Assembly (NCBI GenBank): GCA_035048495.1
Contig: CM068547.1
Span: 26,233,913 to 26,297,912, forward strand
Reading direction: 5' to 3'
Source: Euptelea pleiosperma
Taxonomy: Eukaryota > Streptophyta > Magnoliopsida > Ranunculales > Eupteleaceae
DNA: 64,000 bases
Position numbers and translations under genes: made by a program
The notes under the pieces: generated by a model
Databases searched by the model: none
What the model was told of the DNA's origin: nothing
The model's input: the letters and a program-made list of their open reading frames with translations, nothing else
Shown: in pieces, positions 1 through 10,774 of the stretch
Layout of the letters: each line of letters starts with the position of its first letter
Position numbering within the stretch: position 1 is the stretch's first letter

Positions 1-262
1 ATTTTGAAATTTGAAAATTAAAAAAAAAAAAAAAACAGAATTTAACGGATTTAAACGGATTTTAATGGAAATTAAACGGTTTTAACGGCCTTTTTTTCAT
101 AAAATTTTTCAAAATTAAACGGCTGTTTAAACGATTTTAATGGCCGTTACAACAAAAAAACAGCCGTTTTTTTCCAAACCGATAAAACACATTTAAACGG
201 TTTTAACGGAAACGAGCTTGGGGCGTTACCGTTTAAACGGCCGTTTTTAAAACCATGCTTGG
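1..262. repeat. TAACGG-rich hAT-like MITE, partial
   Basis: AT-rich DNA with many 'taacgg' and 'aaacgg' words. It ends in a 'ggggcgttaccgtttaaac ... tttttaaaaccatgcttgg' block that resembles the ends of the complete TAACGG element at 59390-59746. Only one end lies in the window, so length and target duplication cannot be checked. Confidence 0.5.
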
Positions 263-280
263 AAGCACTAAAGAAAATAA

Positions 281-549
281 GAGTAGAACGTCAATCAGCA
301 AAGTTGCTGACTGCCACAATATGAGCCATGTCGCACACTTTTAGAGGAAGCTGACCGTGCGGATGTTTGGCCAATCCGTAGGTGAACCTACAGACCAAAA
401 ATCAGCCTGAATATTACTGATTTCAATCCTTTGGATCTTTGTACCCCAAATAATGGTTAATAATGTTAGAAATCTCTAAGAATATGCCGCGTGACTCATA
501 TCGTGGGCAGTAACTTTACTGACTGGCAGTGGTCAGCAAAGTTCTACTC
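281..549. repeat. Foldback MITE, G-box family
   Basis: Near-palindrome of about 269 bp. The left end reads 'gagtagaac...cagcaaagttgctgac' and the right end is its inverse. Each arm carries the family core: 'atgagccatg' (elsewhere 'gagccacgtggc'), then 'ggatgtttggccaatcc', then 'accaaaaatcagcctga', and 'ttggatctttgtacc' near the centre. The same core recurs at more than twelve other sites in this window. No convincing target duplication is visible. Confidence 0.75.
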
Positions 550-1422
550 GAAACTAAAGCCAAAAATATTAAAATAAAAAAAAATAACGAGTTCAGCAAT
601 CTGGCTTTTCAGATAAATACTGATCAACCAACCGCCAGTGTATAACCTAAGTTACCAGAGCGTAGAGTGGGTGCGGATGCAAGAGTGAGAGCGTCAATTT
701 TGAAAGGTTCTTAATGAGTAAAACTTCTATCACAGCAGCCTACAAATCACACAATCACAAGCCAATGAGTTCTCGACAAGTACACCGTCAAAGCAAAAGC
801 ACATGGGTACGTTGCAAAAATGTAATTTCAATCAAAAATGTCATGTGGTATTTGAAATGAACAGCTTAGAATGAAAAGCTCATTTTGGTGGGTTCATAAA
901 ACTCCTAGTAGCCTGATTTTTTTTAGGATGATCTCAATGGTTAGGAGATCATCCTGACCTAAAATCGAACCTATGTACTCATCGCCCCACAACATTTATT
1001 TGAGTCATGTGGGTTGATTATAACCTTATGACTTGTAGGCGTTGGCGTGAAGTCATTTTTAGGGGTTGATTATAACCTTGTGAGTTCTAGACGTTGGATT
1101 AGTGATTGTTAAGCTTTGGATTTGAGTCATTTTCATTAGGTTTATTATAACCATATTTTCCCAAATTCAGATTCATGCTTTCAATTACCAAAAGAAGCCC
1201 AAAAGCCCCAACAATTATTCTTGAATGTGATAAACCTCATTTTTATACGACATATATTGAACCAAAAACATATCTGAAAACTTACATTTTCGTACAATTT
1301 TCCCTAACGTCCGCTTGTTCATACATTTTCTTCTCTTCATAATATTTCTTATAGGGTCCTTCATTCACTCTTTTAGAAGAAATTCTTTTAGAAGAAATTC
1401 CTTTATAGAGAAAATTCTTACA
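550..1422. other. Intergenic; small hairpin and degenerate MITE centre
   Basis: No gene is recognisable. A perfect 11-bp inverted repeat ('aggatgatctc' / 'gagatcatcct', 925-935 and 945-955) matches the core of the foldback MITE at 44.8/58.8 kb. About 1005-1160 holds two degenerate copies of the 'gggttgattataacc' centre of the G-box foldback family. Confidence 0.5.
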
Positions 1423-2022
1423 ATGTCTACTCCTTTATCAGCTTGGCCATGGGAGAATTTGGGGAACTTCAAGGCATCGACTGATCTCTTAGAAAACTAG
1501 AAAACATCTACTTTATTTCCCTTTATAGTTGTTTTTTGTTCATTTCTAGTCTAAATTTTGTTCTAATATCTTTTATTTTAATGGAGACAGAATTTGTTGT
1601 ATGCCCATCTTCTTGTGCAAAAGTTACCATTCAAGGGTATGGGAAGATACCCAGAAAGATGATTGGTATATATTCTCATTATCTCTGCTCTTAGATGTCT
1701 TATTCATTAATTATGGTGCTCTTACAGTAACATGCACTTCCTTACAAAAAAAACGACAGGTTATCCAAAGAGGACCTGATTTCAAGCAAATAAACAGAGA
1801 ATGGAACTGGTATTTTCTTTATTTTTTTTAATTATAATTCCTTTATTTTCATTAATGAAGAAAATATGGATTTAATTGAAGTTTTTTATAAATTTTTATA
1901 CCAGGGATAGTTTCATTTTCTTCAAGCTTTCATGGCTGCCATGACCTATTACTGCTTCCCATTTCTTATGAATCTTCCTCTCTGGAACTCAAAAGGGAAT
2001 GTTTGTGCTCTTCTCGCTTTCA
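1423..2022 (+). pseudogene. CER3/CER1-like wax-biosynthesis gene, 5' exon relic
   Basis: Three exon-like blocks match the N-terminus of the plant CER1/CER3 (WAX2) family, ER membrane proteins that make very-long-chain alkanes for cuticular wax. Block 1 (1423-1473) encodes 'LSAWPWENLGNFK', the typical start. Block 2 (about 1625-1802) encodes 'RGPDFKQINREWNW', matching the family's 'GIDFKQIDxEWxWDN'. Block 3 (from 1904, after an acceptor 'ccag') encodes 'LQAFMAAM' and 'FLMNLPLWNSKG', matching the next membrane segment. Block 1 runs into non-homologous sequence and a stop, block 3 needs a 1-nt frame correction, and nothing homologous follows 2022, so the histidine-rich catalytic motifs are absent. 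I read it as a truncated, non-functional host gene copy. CER3 rather than CER1 is inferred from the 'LSAWPWEN' start. Confidence 0.72.
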
Positions 2023-2404
2023 AACCAAGCGAGAATCACAGACATAAGTGATTGCTTATATAGTGCGATGGCGACCGGAGAAGCCTTCCCACGTCGATTG
2101 TTTATATAGTTCGATGCACCATAAGTGTGCTTTATAGTACATCAACATGTGTTGCAAGACGTGATTTGGTGCGTGTTTAGATTCTCAGGAGGTGAGTATT
2201 GTAACGCACGCCTTTGCGTAAATTGAGGGCCTTGGTATGCATTGTGAGTCGCACGTAATGGTGCAACCAAACACACATTTTTTGGCTGAGTTGCGCACAA
2301 CGGCGCTAATGTGCGCACATTCGTAAAAAACAAATGCAGCCTTAATTACCTCAAAAGTCAACCAAATGGTCCTACGCCACATTTGAAGATTGTGAAGTAA
2401 ATCT
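2023..2404. other. Intergenic, no gene
   Basis: Short related phrases ('tatatagtgcgatg', 'tatatagttcgatg') and an imperfect inverted pair around 'ttggtgcgtgttta' and 'aaccaaacacac' suggest an old MITE at about 2160-2310. No termini or target duplication could be fixed. Confidence 0.3.
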
Positions 2405-2655
2405 AATAACCTGACCACCCACAATATAAGCCACGTGGCAATTTTTTAGAAGACACCAATGGTATAGATGTTTGGCCAATCCCTAGGTGGACCTATAAAC
2501 TCAAAATCAAACTGATTAGTGATTTCAAAGCGTTAGTTGAAGTCATTTTCATGGGTTGATTTTAACCCTGGGAATTTGAGCATTATTTGTCATTATTTGG
2601 GTACAAAAGATCCGAAGGTTTTAAATCACTAATCATGCTGATTTAGGTTTTGTTT
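2405..2655. repeat. Foldback MITE, G-box family
   Basis: The left arm is well kept: 'aagccacgtggc', 'gatgtttggccaatcccta', 'gtggacctata'. The centre 'gggttgattttaacc' follows, then a decayed right arm ('gatccgaaggttttaaatcac'). It appears truncated on the right. Confidence 0.6.
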
Positions 2656-2849
2656 TTTTATAAGCAAAAAGAAAAATAAGCTAGTGAAATGTCCTTGCGA
2701 TAGACAATTGTCAATCCCTAAGTCTACACCGTTGGATGACCCTCAAGATGTGTGGTGTAAATCCTGAGGACCATTATTGGACCAAAACCAAGGGACGACA
2801 GTCATCTAGGGCAAATGCTAACGCTGCTCCGCTTTTAGCAGAAAAGTTC

Positions 2850-3160
2850 ATCATGTCGATGTTGGTGTACAAAAAGTATACCAAATTCTCCAAAACGACC
2901 GACCCTCTAAATGTTTGGCTCATCCCTTGGTGCACTTACACACCAAAAATCAATCTGATCGGTGATTTCAAGCGGTTGTATTTGTGCATTTTTTTTCCTC
3001 ATGGGCTTGGAACTCATCCAAGGGTCTATTCAAAAAGCCCCTGTTATAAAATGTCAGTCCAATGGCTAGAAATCATCCGCCGGGCTAATTTTTGGTGGGT
3101 AAGTCCTCCAGGGGATGGCAAACATTCATTATAAGGTCAAAAGAGTGTGCTGCATGAAGT
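2850..3160. repeat. Foldback MITE, divergent subfamily
   Basis: Palindromic arms with 'tgtttggctcatccct' on the left and 'gggatggcaaacattcat' on the right, around a 'catgggcttggaac' centre. The copy at 32037-32425 shares this centre, which marks a subfamily distinct from the 'gggttgattttaacc' type. Confidence 0.55.
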
Positions 3161-3171
3161 TTTGTGGGGAT

Positions 3172-3530
3172 TGGAGTTGAGTAAACTTTGTTGACGGACC
3201 ACAGTATGAGCCACATATATGGCACACTTGGGATTGCTGACCGTATGGATGTTTCGTCCAACCTTAGATGGACTTACAGACCAAATATTAGCCAAATTAG
3301 TTATCTCTAAGCCTCGGATTGGAGTTGTTTTCATGGATGGATTTTTAACTGTATAATTTGAGCATTATTTTGGGTATAAAGATCCAAAGGTTTGAAATCA
3401 CGAATCAAGCTGATTCTTTTGTACGTAGGTCCACCTAGGGATATGGGCCAAACATCCATACGGTCAGTAGTCTCTAAGAGTGCCATGTGGCTCATAATGT
3501 GGTCGGTCAGCAAATTTGGAAAAGTTTCTT
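3172..3530. repeat. Foldback MITE, G-box family
   Basis: Near-complete palindrome. The left end is 'gagtaaactttgttgac...agtatgagccac' and the right end is 'ccatgtggctcataatgtggtcggtcagcaaatttg', its inverse. Both arms carry the 'ggatgttt' and 'ggtccacctagg' blocks. Confidence 0.7.
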
Positions 3531-3736
3531 GCTCTCTTAGACCATTAAATTAAAGGAGAACCTATTTTTCTCACTGCTTTCATAATGGGCAATGTGGGAT
3601 TTCATTTTTACGATGAGAACATCAATTACACCCCAAAAATAAAAACTGTGACTAAACAAATAAATCAAACTTAAGGGAATACTCTTTAGAACCCCATCGC
3701 AATTCCAGTATTTGGGGAAAGCAAACACCTAAAAAA

Positions 3737-3901
3737 ATGCAAAATTCGTGTATTAAATGAGAATATATAATACGTGTTTTATTCGTATGATCTTAAATCA
3801 TAATTTCTACTGATTTTTTATTTTATACGGCCGTATTAAACGTTTCTTCAAAAAAATAAAAATAAAAATCGAGTATTAAACGTGTATAATACGCGAATTT
3901 A
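3737..3901. repeat. Small MITE with 'aaattcgNgtatta' ends
   Basis: Terminal inverted repeats 'aaattcgtgtattaaa' (left) and 'gtataatacgcgaattta' (right) flank about 130 bp with further 'gtattaaacg' and 'aatacgtg' words. It codes for nothing. The target duplication is unclear. Confidence 0.5.
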
Positions 3902-4254
3902 CTAACTAGGATTGTGCCTTTATGAAAAAGAAAAGAAAAATAGGAAAGAAATCTTAGGATCTGTTTGGCCACAAAGAAATAAAAGTTATAACAGACAACA
4001 TATGTGGGCATAAAAGATCTTGTGCTTAAACACTTGCACGCGACAATATTTATGCACATTTGGGTCGTACTTGATTTTCTCATCGTATTGATATGGTCTG
4101 CATTTAGACCTGTGCATCTGATCCGACGCCACAATCTCATGCGGACCATAGTGCATACCAATGTGCGGCCAAACGTTTGGAAATTATTTTTTTATGTACA
4201 AATGTTTTCCATGATTGGTGATAACTAGCCATTAAATCTGAGTATCTAAAAAAA

Positions 4255-4425
4255 TGTTCAAATCCAATGAGTAGAAATCACCCCCATGAAAAATTTGAAT
4301 CAATGGCTAGAGAACACCAATCGGGCTGATTTTTGTTGGTGTGTAGGTCCATCAAGTGGTGGGCCAATCATTCATGGCTTAGTGGGCCTGAAAGAGTGTA
4401 CCAGGTGGTGTAGTTTTATAAGTTC
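4255..4425. repeat. Foldback MITE, half copy
   Basis: One arm of the foldback family: 'ggctagagaacaccaatcgg', 'ctgatttttgttggtgtgt', 'gtccatcaagtggtgggcc'. It ends near 'gtgtaccaggtgg'. Confidence 0.5.
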
Positions 4426-4776
4426 CATAGCTGCACAATAAAAAATGTTCCACATAATTTTCTCCTATTTGTGTCATGTGGATGGATGGCGTGGCAAGTC
4501 AACATCGTCCATTGAAATTTCAGATGTTCAAAGAACGTACCACAACCTCTGTATCTCCTAAAAATGGAGAGGATGGTGATGGCATAGGGACTTCACTAAT
4601 CATCATATGTAGGGCTTTCAAAGGACTTATTTTCAATTATTTAAGGTGACTAGGTGGCGTTTGGTAAATTAAGTTATCAGATCTAAAAGCGTAAAGTGCT
4701 TAAGCTGATAGCTTAATGACTTCTGATGTCTGAATTAGATTATTTGGTAAAGGTCTTACATCAAGGGCATTGTCGG
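4426..4776. other. Intergenic, no gene
   Basis: No ORF or RNA gene is supported. The last 130 bp ('ggtggcgtttggtaaatta...attatttggtaaagg') look like an old hAT-type MITE that abuts the truncated retrotransposon to the right. Confidence 0.3.
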
Positions 4777-6752
4777 TATTTGATTCTAGGTTAGCACCAT
4801 CACAGAATGTGGAGAATGGAGAAAAGAGAAACTATAGAGTTTGATCCGATACTCCTTAGTGATATGACATTCTAGTAATAAGATCTTCTGAATCTTCTAT
4901 TGTCTTCCTTTCTAAATAGTATATATGAGATGTTTGCTAGTTTCAAACATCTATATCCTCACATATAACTTAAGAGAAAAATAAAATCATTTTCAAGTGG
5001 TTCACTTCTAAGTGGTAAACAAGTGAGGATTGAGGTCGAGGCATACAATCTCTTAGGTGATCAGAGTGTCTTTGCTGCCAGATAAGGATGATGTTGAGCA
5101 CACACACACGCTAAGTCTGAGTAATCTTTTAGTCCATCTGTAGATACGTTATATTTTACTGACTAAGCTCTAATTTGTAAATGATTTCTTGCATCCTTGA
5201 AATAAACTGATAAAATGAAATTTTTCTGAGTAATGCGAATAAGTTTTCCAGCATGTGTCAAGCCCTCTGAGCTTACTTATCTCGCACTAATTGTCAAGGA
5301 TTGGCAATATGTTAGTTGGAGGTTGTGATATTCACTCAAAAGTGTTTATTTTAAGCAATTATCCTCTTAGCGCTGTCACATTCTCCTACATAAAACTTCT
5401 CTTTCCGACGATTTTTTCACGTAAGAGTTTCTTCCATTATGTAGAACATACTTTTTAGACAATCGACTATTTGCATGAATTAAACACATTTCCGGAAGTC
5501 CACATACAAAGTCGTTTTGATTAAGTCTCATTACGTGCCTTTTCTATCATGGGAAACCAAATCGAATGATTCTGATGGAATGCAGGCTCACAATCAACCT
5601 CCAGAACCAATGATTAAAGCTTCGATAGTCAGTGGGCTAAGACAAGAAAATGTAGGCCGAATGCGAGCTGAACCATAGGATCTATGAACCAAAGAGACGA
5701 TCAATAAAGAATGAGAGATAAGTCCCTAGAGAGGAGACCAATGAGATTAAAGCTTAATCAACTAACACAAGACAAAGACTTACTCAGTTGGTAAAGTATG
5801 CAGAAGACTAAGTCAAAGACCCTGTTCAAGACCCTCTGCTACCATTTTCTTTTTATTTTTGTAATAACTTCTCTCTTCTCTCTAAACCCTCTCTCTACAA
5901 TCAACCATCTGTTGCTCTATTCTTTCATAATCACCCTATCCTAGAGCCTGCCTTGGATGATCTCCATCGTCCGATGATCCATCCGATCATCATCATCCAC
6001 TTCCACCGTCCGATCATCAGCAGATCGTCTGCTCATTCTTCCGATCATCCATCACGCCATCTTAGAATCCAATGGCCCTCGTCATTCCATGTCCAAACAT
6101 ATGGGCCAAAGCCAAGCTAAAATACGGGTATGGGCCCCACGGCCTAGCCATCTAGTAGGTCCCACATCCTCGCTTGATTTAAAGTGGACCCCATGACCTT
6201 TATTAAAAAAATATCCCACTACTTTACCTAAAAAAAGGATCTTTCCCTCCCATGTTTTGAAATAAAAGCCTATATTTCTATAAAAGACAACCCTTTGATT
6301 CTAGAAGGAAGATATTTTAAATGATCTTTAATCAAAAGAAGAAAGTTTTTGAAATCTCTTTACAAAGAAGATAATTCTCACAAAAAAAATAGGTAAAGAA
6401 TATTTTTTTCTTTTGGAAAGAACTTCTTTAAGAGAGTAGCTGTGGGGCAATCTAAAAGATTGGACCATTGGATTCAAATGGATGATCAAGGCTTTGCAAA
6501 TAGAAAGGAGAGTTGCCATTTTTGTAAAAAGATAGGGACGGTCAAATAAAAGGGGAGACTCTCCTCCAGGTTGAGGGATCTCTTCCACGTTACCACATTT
6601 CCAAAAACCCTACTCTCTCACTCTCAATTTCTCCATTCTTGGAATCTCACCACGTTTTCAAAAAAAAAACCTAAAACCATCTCCATTCTCCATCTCACTC
6701 TAAGCCATCCACTCATTCTCTTCCCTCTTAAAAACTTCCCAGTCGTCCTCAC

Positions 6753-6771
6753 CATAGTTCGAAGTCTCGGG
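6753..6771 (+). repeat. hAT left terminal inverted repeat
   Basis: 19 bp, exact inverse of 10756-10774. It is preceded by the target-site copy 'gtcctcac'. Confidence 0.9.
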
Positions 6772-7149
6772 GGATCCCGATCTGGATCGGGCGATTCGGA
6801 TCAATCTCGGTGCGTGCCAAGACGGTGATCCACCATCTGTATCGTTTCACACTAGATCGCCCGAGTTAACGCTACGACTCGATCGAATCGGGCGATCCAG
6901 ACGATCCAACTCGGCAAGTCGAACCAGCGATAACATTGCATATAAAAGCTCTTTTTTCCCCTGTCTCTCATTTTTCTTCAATTTCCTCTCTTAAACTCAT
7001 TTTTCCCATAAATCGTGTCTAAATCTAGTAGATCTTGCCAGAAAACGCTTAGATTCGTCGAGATCTAAAGTTCTACGTTCTAAAACTCCAAGATCGACAA
7101 GTTCCGGGCAAAAACCAATGAGATCCGGCCAAATCCGTCAATTTGTAAG

Positions 7150-7840
7150 TAGATCTCCTCTTATTTTGCAATGTTTCATCATCTTCTCTAATTTTTTGTA
7201 AATTTTTGATGCAAATGGTTAATTTGTGATGAAAAATGTTTGTTTTTTCATTTTTTGTTATTTTTTTTGAAAAAAAATTATTTTTATGTTATTTTCTTGG
7301 GGTAAAAATTACATTGATCATGCTTAGCTCTCTCATTTCTGTATTCATGGATCTTCTCTAATTTTACATAAATTTATGATAAAAATGATAAATGTATGAT
7401 GAAAAATGTTTATTTTAATTATTTTTTGTTTATTTTAATTATTTTTTGTTATTTTTTTGAAAAAAAAATATTTTTATGTTATTTTCTTGCGGTAAAAATT
7501 ACATTGATCATGCTTAGCTCTCTCATTTCTGTATTCATGGATCTTCTCTAATTTTACATAAATTTATGATAAAAATGATAAATTTTATTATGAAAAATGT
7601 TTATTTTAATTATTTTTTTTTATTCTTGTTGAAAAAAAATATTTTTATGTTATTTTCTTGGGGTAAAAATTACATTGATCATGCTTAGCTCTCTCATTTC
7701 TGTATTCATGGATCTTCTCTAATTTTACATAAATTTATGATAAAAATGGTAAATTTATGATGAAAAATGTTTTTTTTTTTTTTTTTGAAAAAAAAAAAAT
7801 ATTTTTTTTTTCTTGGGGTAAAAATTACATGGATCATGCT
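7150..7840 (+). repeat. Tandem repeat in hAT leader intron, about 4 copies
   Basis: Four AT-rich units each contain 'catggatcttctctaatttt', 'aaatttatgataaaaatg' and 'aaaaattacattgatcatgc'. The 'catggatc' anchors lie at 7346, 7536 and 7707, so the period is about 171-190 bp. The difference comes from an extra 'ttattttaattattttttg' stretch in one unit. The array sits between a splice-donor-like 'gtaagtag' (7144) and the transposase start, so it is probably a 5'-leader intron. Confidence 0.8.
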
Positions 7841-8027
7841 TTCTCAAATCTCTATGTTCATTAGGGCTAATGTATGGATTGTGGGTATGATTTTTTTTTT
7901 CCTTCATTTTTTTAGTTTTACCTTAAGGTTTAAGGTAACATTTGAAATAATTAGAATTGTGTCACTTATGCTGCTATTATATAATACATGTGTTGGTTGG
8001 TTAATATATAGATGTAAATTGCAAAAA

Positions 8028-10640
8028 ATGTCGAAGGGAAAAGAACAAGATATGGGTTGGCCACATTGTACAAAAATTGGAGGTAATAAGAAGAATGTGA
8101 AATGCAGATATTGTGAAAAGATAATGTTTGGGGGAGTTACAAGATTAAAACAACATCTTGCTGCACAACCGGGAGATGTAACATCTTGCCCTAAAGTTCT
8201 TAAAGAAGTGAGACTGCTGATATTTAGACATTTAAAGTCAAGCAAAGAGACAAGGGTTAAAGAACAAAGAAAAAGAGAAAAAGTAAGAGAAAGATTGAAT
8301 GAGTTGGAAAGTAGTAGTGTAAGAGAAGATGCTGATGAACAAAAAATCAGCACTTCTGAAGAAGAAGATCATCTTGCACCTTGGGAAAGTGATGAACAAA
8401 GAGATTTGAGACATGTTATGCGTGAAAGTAGACGAGAGGCAGAGGAACAAACTCAAAGAAGACACTCTATATCTGGGGGGGCAAGTTCATCTGGTGGTGT
8501 ACACATGGGTAGGGGGATGCATCGCAGTGCAAGTTCACGTGATGGTACTGATATTAGGGAGATGATGCGTCATAGTTCCAATATACATGTTCCTTCTTCT
8601 CGACCACTGAGACCAAATAAAGAAATTGATACTGCAACAAAAGCTCCTAGAGGAATTGACCCATTCCTATACAAAGTTGTAGGAGGAACACAAAAAAAGT
8701 TGAAGGGATCATGGGGTGGGAAACAAGTTATGCATAAAGTTGGGAAAGCAATTTCAAAGTTGTTTATGTTTTACTCAATTCCATTCAATGCAGCAAAGGG
8801 GCCCTATTATCAAACAATGGTTGACACTATCGGAGAGGCGGGGCCCGTAAAAGGACCTACGCCATATCAACTTGTAAATAAATATCTGAATGAGGAGGTG
8901 GCCGAGCAAGATGATTATATTGGTGGAATAAAGAAAAAATGGCCAAAATTTGGATGCACACTCATGTGTGATGGTTGGACTTCGAGGACTAGGAAGTCCA
9001 TGACAATTTCTTGGTCTACTGTGATAAAGATATGATTTTTCTAAAATCTGTAGACACATCTAGAAAAGACAAGACAGCGAGTTACATTCTCGAGTTGATG
9101 GATAAGATGGTTGATGAAGTGGGAGAAGAGAATGTTGTCCAGATTGTGACGGACAACGAAGCTTCATTTAAGCGTGCCGGGATAGAGTTAATGAAACGAA
9201 GACCTCATTTGTACTAGAGTTCTTGTGCAGCACACTGCATTGACCTGATACTGGAGGATATTGAAAAGTTAAGCAAAATCAATGATACCTCAGAAATGCT
9301 CAAAAACTTACTGCTTTTATATATAACAGCACAAAGTTAGTGAACTTGATGAAGAATTTCACTGAAGGCAGGGACTTGTTACATCCCGATATCACCAGAT
9401 TTGCTACAGAATTCATTTCATTGGAAAGTCTTATCCGCTGTCAGCTTCATTTGAGGAGAATGTTTACATCAGATGAATGAAAAGAACTAACTAGACAAAC
9501 TTACAGCAAGGATAGAAAAAAGAAGGAACTGGCTAGGGATGTCTCCAAGATGATTCTGACTGATGATTTTTGAACTACCGCCGAAGACGTTTGTAAAATT
9601 ATGGGACCTCTTGTGAAGGTTCTAAAGATTGTGGACCAAGATAAGAAGCCTACTCTGCCTATTATATTTGAAGCAGTGAGAAGAGCAAAAGAGTTAATTC
9701 AAGATCAGGTCCGCCATCATCAGCGCTACTTCGACATCATTGATAGAAGATGGGCGACACAACTTCATCAAGATCTCCATGCAGCAGGAAAATTATAATA
9801 CTGCATTGACAATATATTTTTTTAATATTATTAATATTTTTTAATTATTGACAATTACTTTTTATTTTGTAGCATACTTCTTAAATCCAAAATTTCGGTA
9901 TAGTAATGAATTTAATCATCACCAAGATATAAGGACGAGCTTGAAAAACGTCATCAAAAGGCAAGAACCAGATATGGATCTAGCAGGAAAAGCAATTGAT
10001 CAGGTAAAAATATTATATAATTAATTAGTAATTGATACTGGCTACAAATTATTAATTAGTTTTTAATTTTTTATACTAGTTACAGATAAGAGTTTATGAA
10101 GAGCGAAGAGGAGAATTTGGGGATCCACTCGCTCAGAAAAGAGCGAATTTTAGTCTACCAGGTATGTTAATGTTATACTTAATTAGATGAATAATTGCCT
10201 ATACTATACCAAATTTAATGTCTTTTTTCTCTATTACAGCTGAGTGGTGGTATAATTATGGTGAGAGTGCACCTGCCTTACAGAATATTGCAGTTAAGGT
10301 GTTAAGTCAAACATGTTTTTCGTCAGGCTGCGAAAGAAATTGGAGCACATTCTCCCTCATCCATTCAAAACTGCGAAACAGATTATCAATGAAAAGGTTT
10401 GACAGTTTGGTATACGTCCACTACAATATGAGGCTTCGCGTTTGTAATTTAGTGGAGAATAGAGATGATGAAGATTATTATAATCCAATTGATTTTGATT
10501 ATATTTTTGAAGATGACGACGTTCTTGATGAGTGGTTACGAGAAAATGAACCTCCTACGTTCGATGGAGATGACTTATCATGGTTGGATGAAGGTGTTCC
10601 CGGTCGTGAGGATTATCCGACACAGAGTCGGAGTCGGTGA
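8028..10640 (+). pseudogene. hAT transposase gene, broken
   Basis: The start is the ATG at 8028, just before the BED-type zinc finger ('CRYCEKIMF...RLKQHL...DVTSC'). The same frame could open earlier, but only through low-complexity DNA. A serine/arginine-rich linker follows, then the DUF659 core up to 'CDGWTSRTRKSM' (about 8998), where a 1-nt indel shifts the frame to 'NFLVYCDKDMIFLKSVDTS'. Three TGG-to-stop changes are apparent: before 'AAHCIDLILED' (about 9215), before 'KELTRQ' (about 9478) and in 'TDDFxTTAEDV' (about 9570). Introns lie around 9800-9870, 10003-10080 and 10162-10238. The last exon carries the C-terminal dimerisation motif 'SSGCERNWSTFSLIHSKLR'. The family cuts and pastes DNA with this enzyme; this copy cannot make a full protein. 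Confidence 0.9.
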
Positions 10641-10755
10641 GTCTTTATTTTTTATTTTTTCTGATTTTTTGTAAATGTTATCTCGGGATCACACTGGATC
10701 GGGCCGATCCAACCGATCCGGATCGGGATCGGAGGTGGCCGATTCGATGGCCAAT

Positions 10756-10774
10756 CCCGAGACTTCGAACTATG
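10756..10774 (-). repeat. hAT right terminal inverted repeat
   Basis: 19 bp, exact inverse of 6753-6771. It is followed by the target-site copy 'gtcatcac', one mismatch from the left copy. Confidence 0.9.

Larger units (their letters stand above)
6753..10774 (+). mobile_element. hAT superfamily DNA transposon, 4.0 kb
   Basis: Perfect 19-bp terminal inverted repeats: 'catagttcgaagtctcggg' at 6753-6771 and its reverse complement at 10756-10774. The flanks are 8-bp target copies 'gtcctcac' (6745-6752) and 'gtcatcac' (10775-10782), 7 of 8 identical. An 8-bp duplication is the hAT hallmark. Just inside both ends lie G+C-rich subterminal blocks of 'ggatcggg' and 'gatcc' words, probably transposase-binding sites. 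The internal gene encodes BED finger, DUF659 and hAT-dimerisation regions but is mutated. The element inserted into a pre-existing LTR and is now autonomy-defective. Confidence 0.92.

Noticed and set aside
2142..4228. Short ORFs of 60-132 codons on both strands
   Set aside because: All coincide with foldback MITEs or AT-rich spacers. None shows protein motifs.
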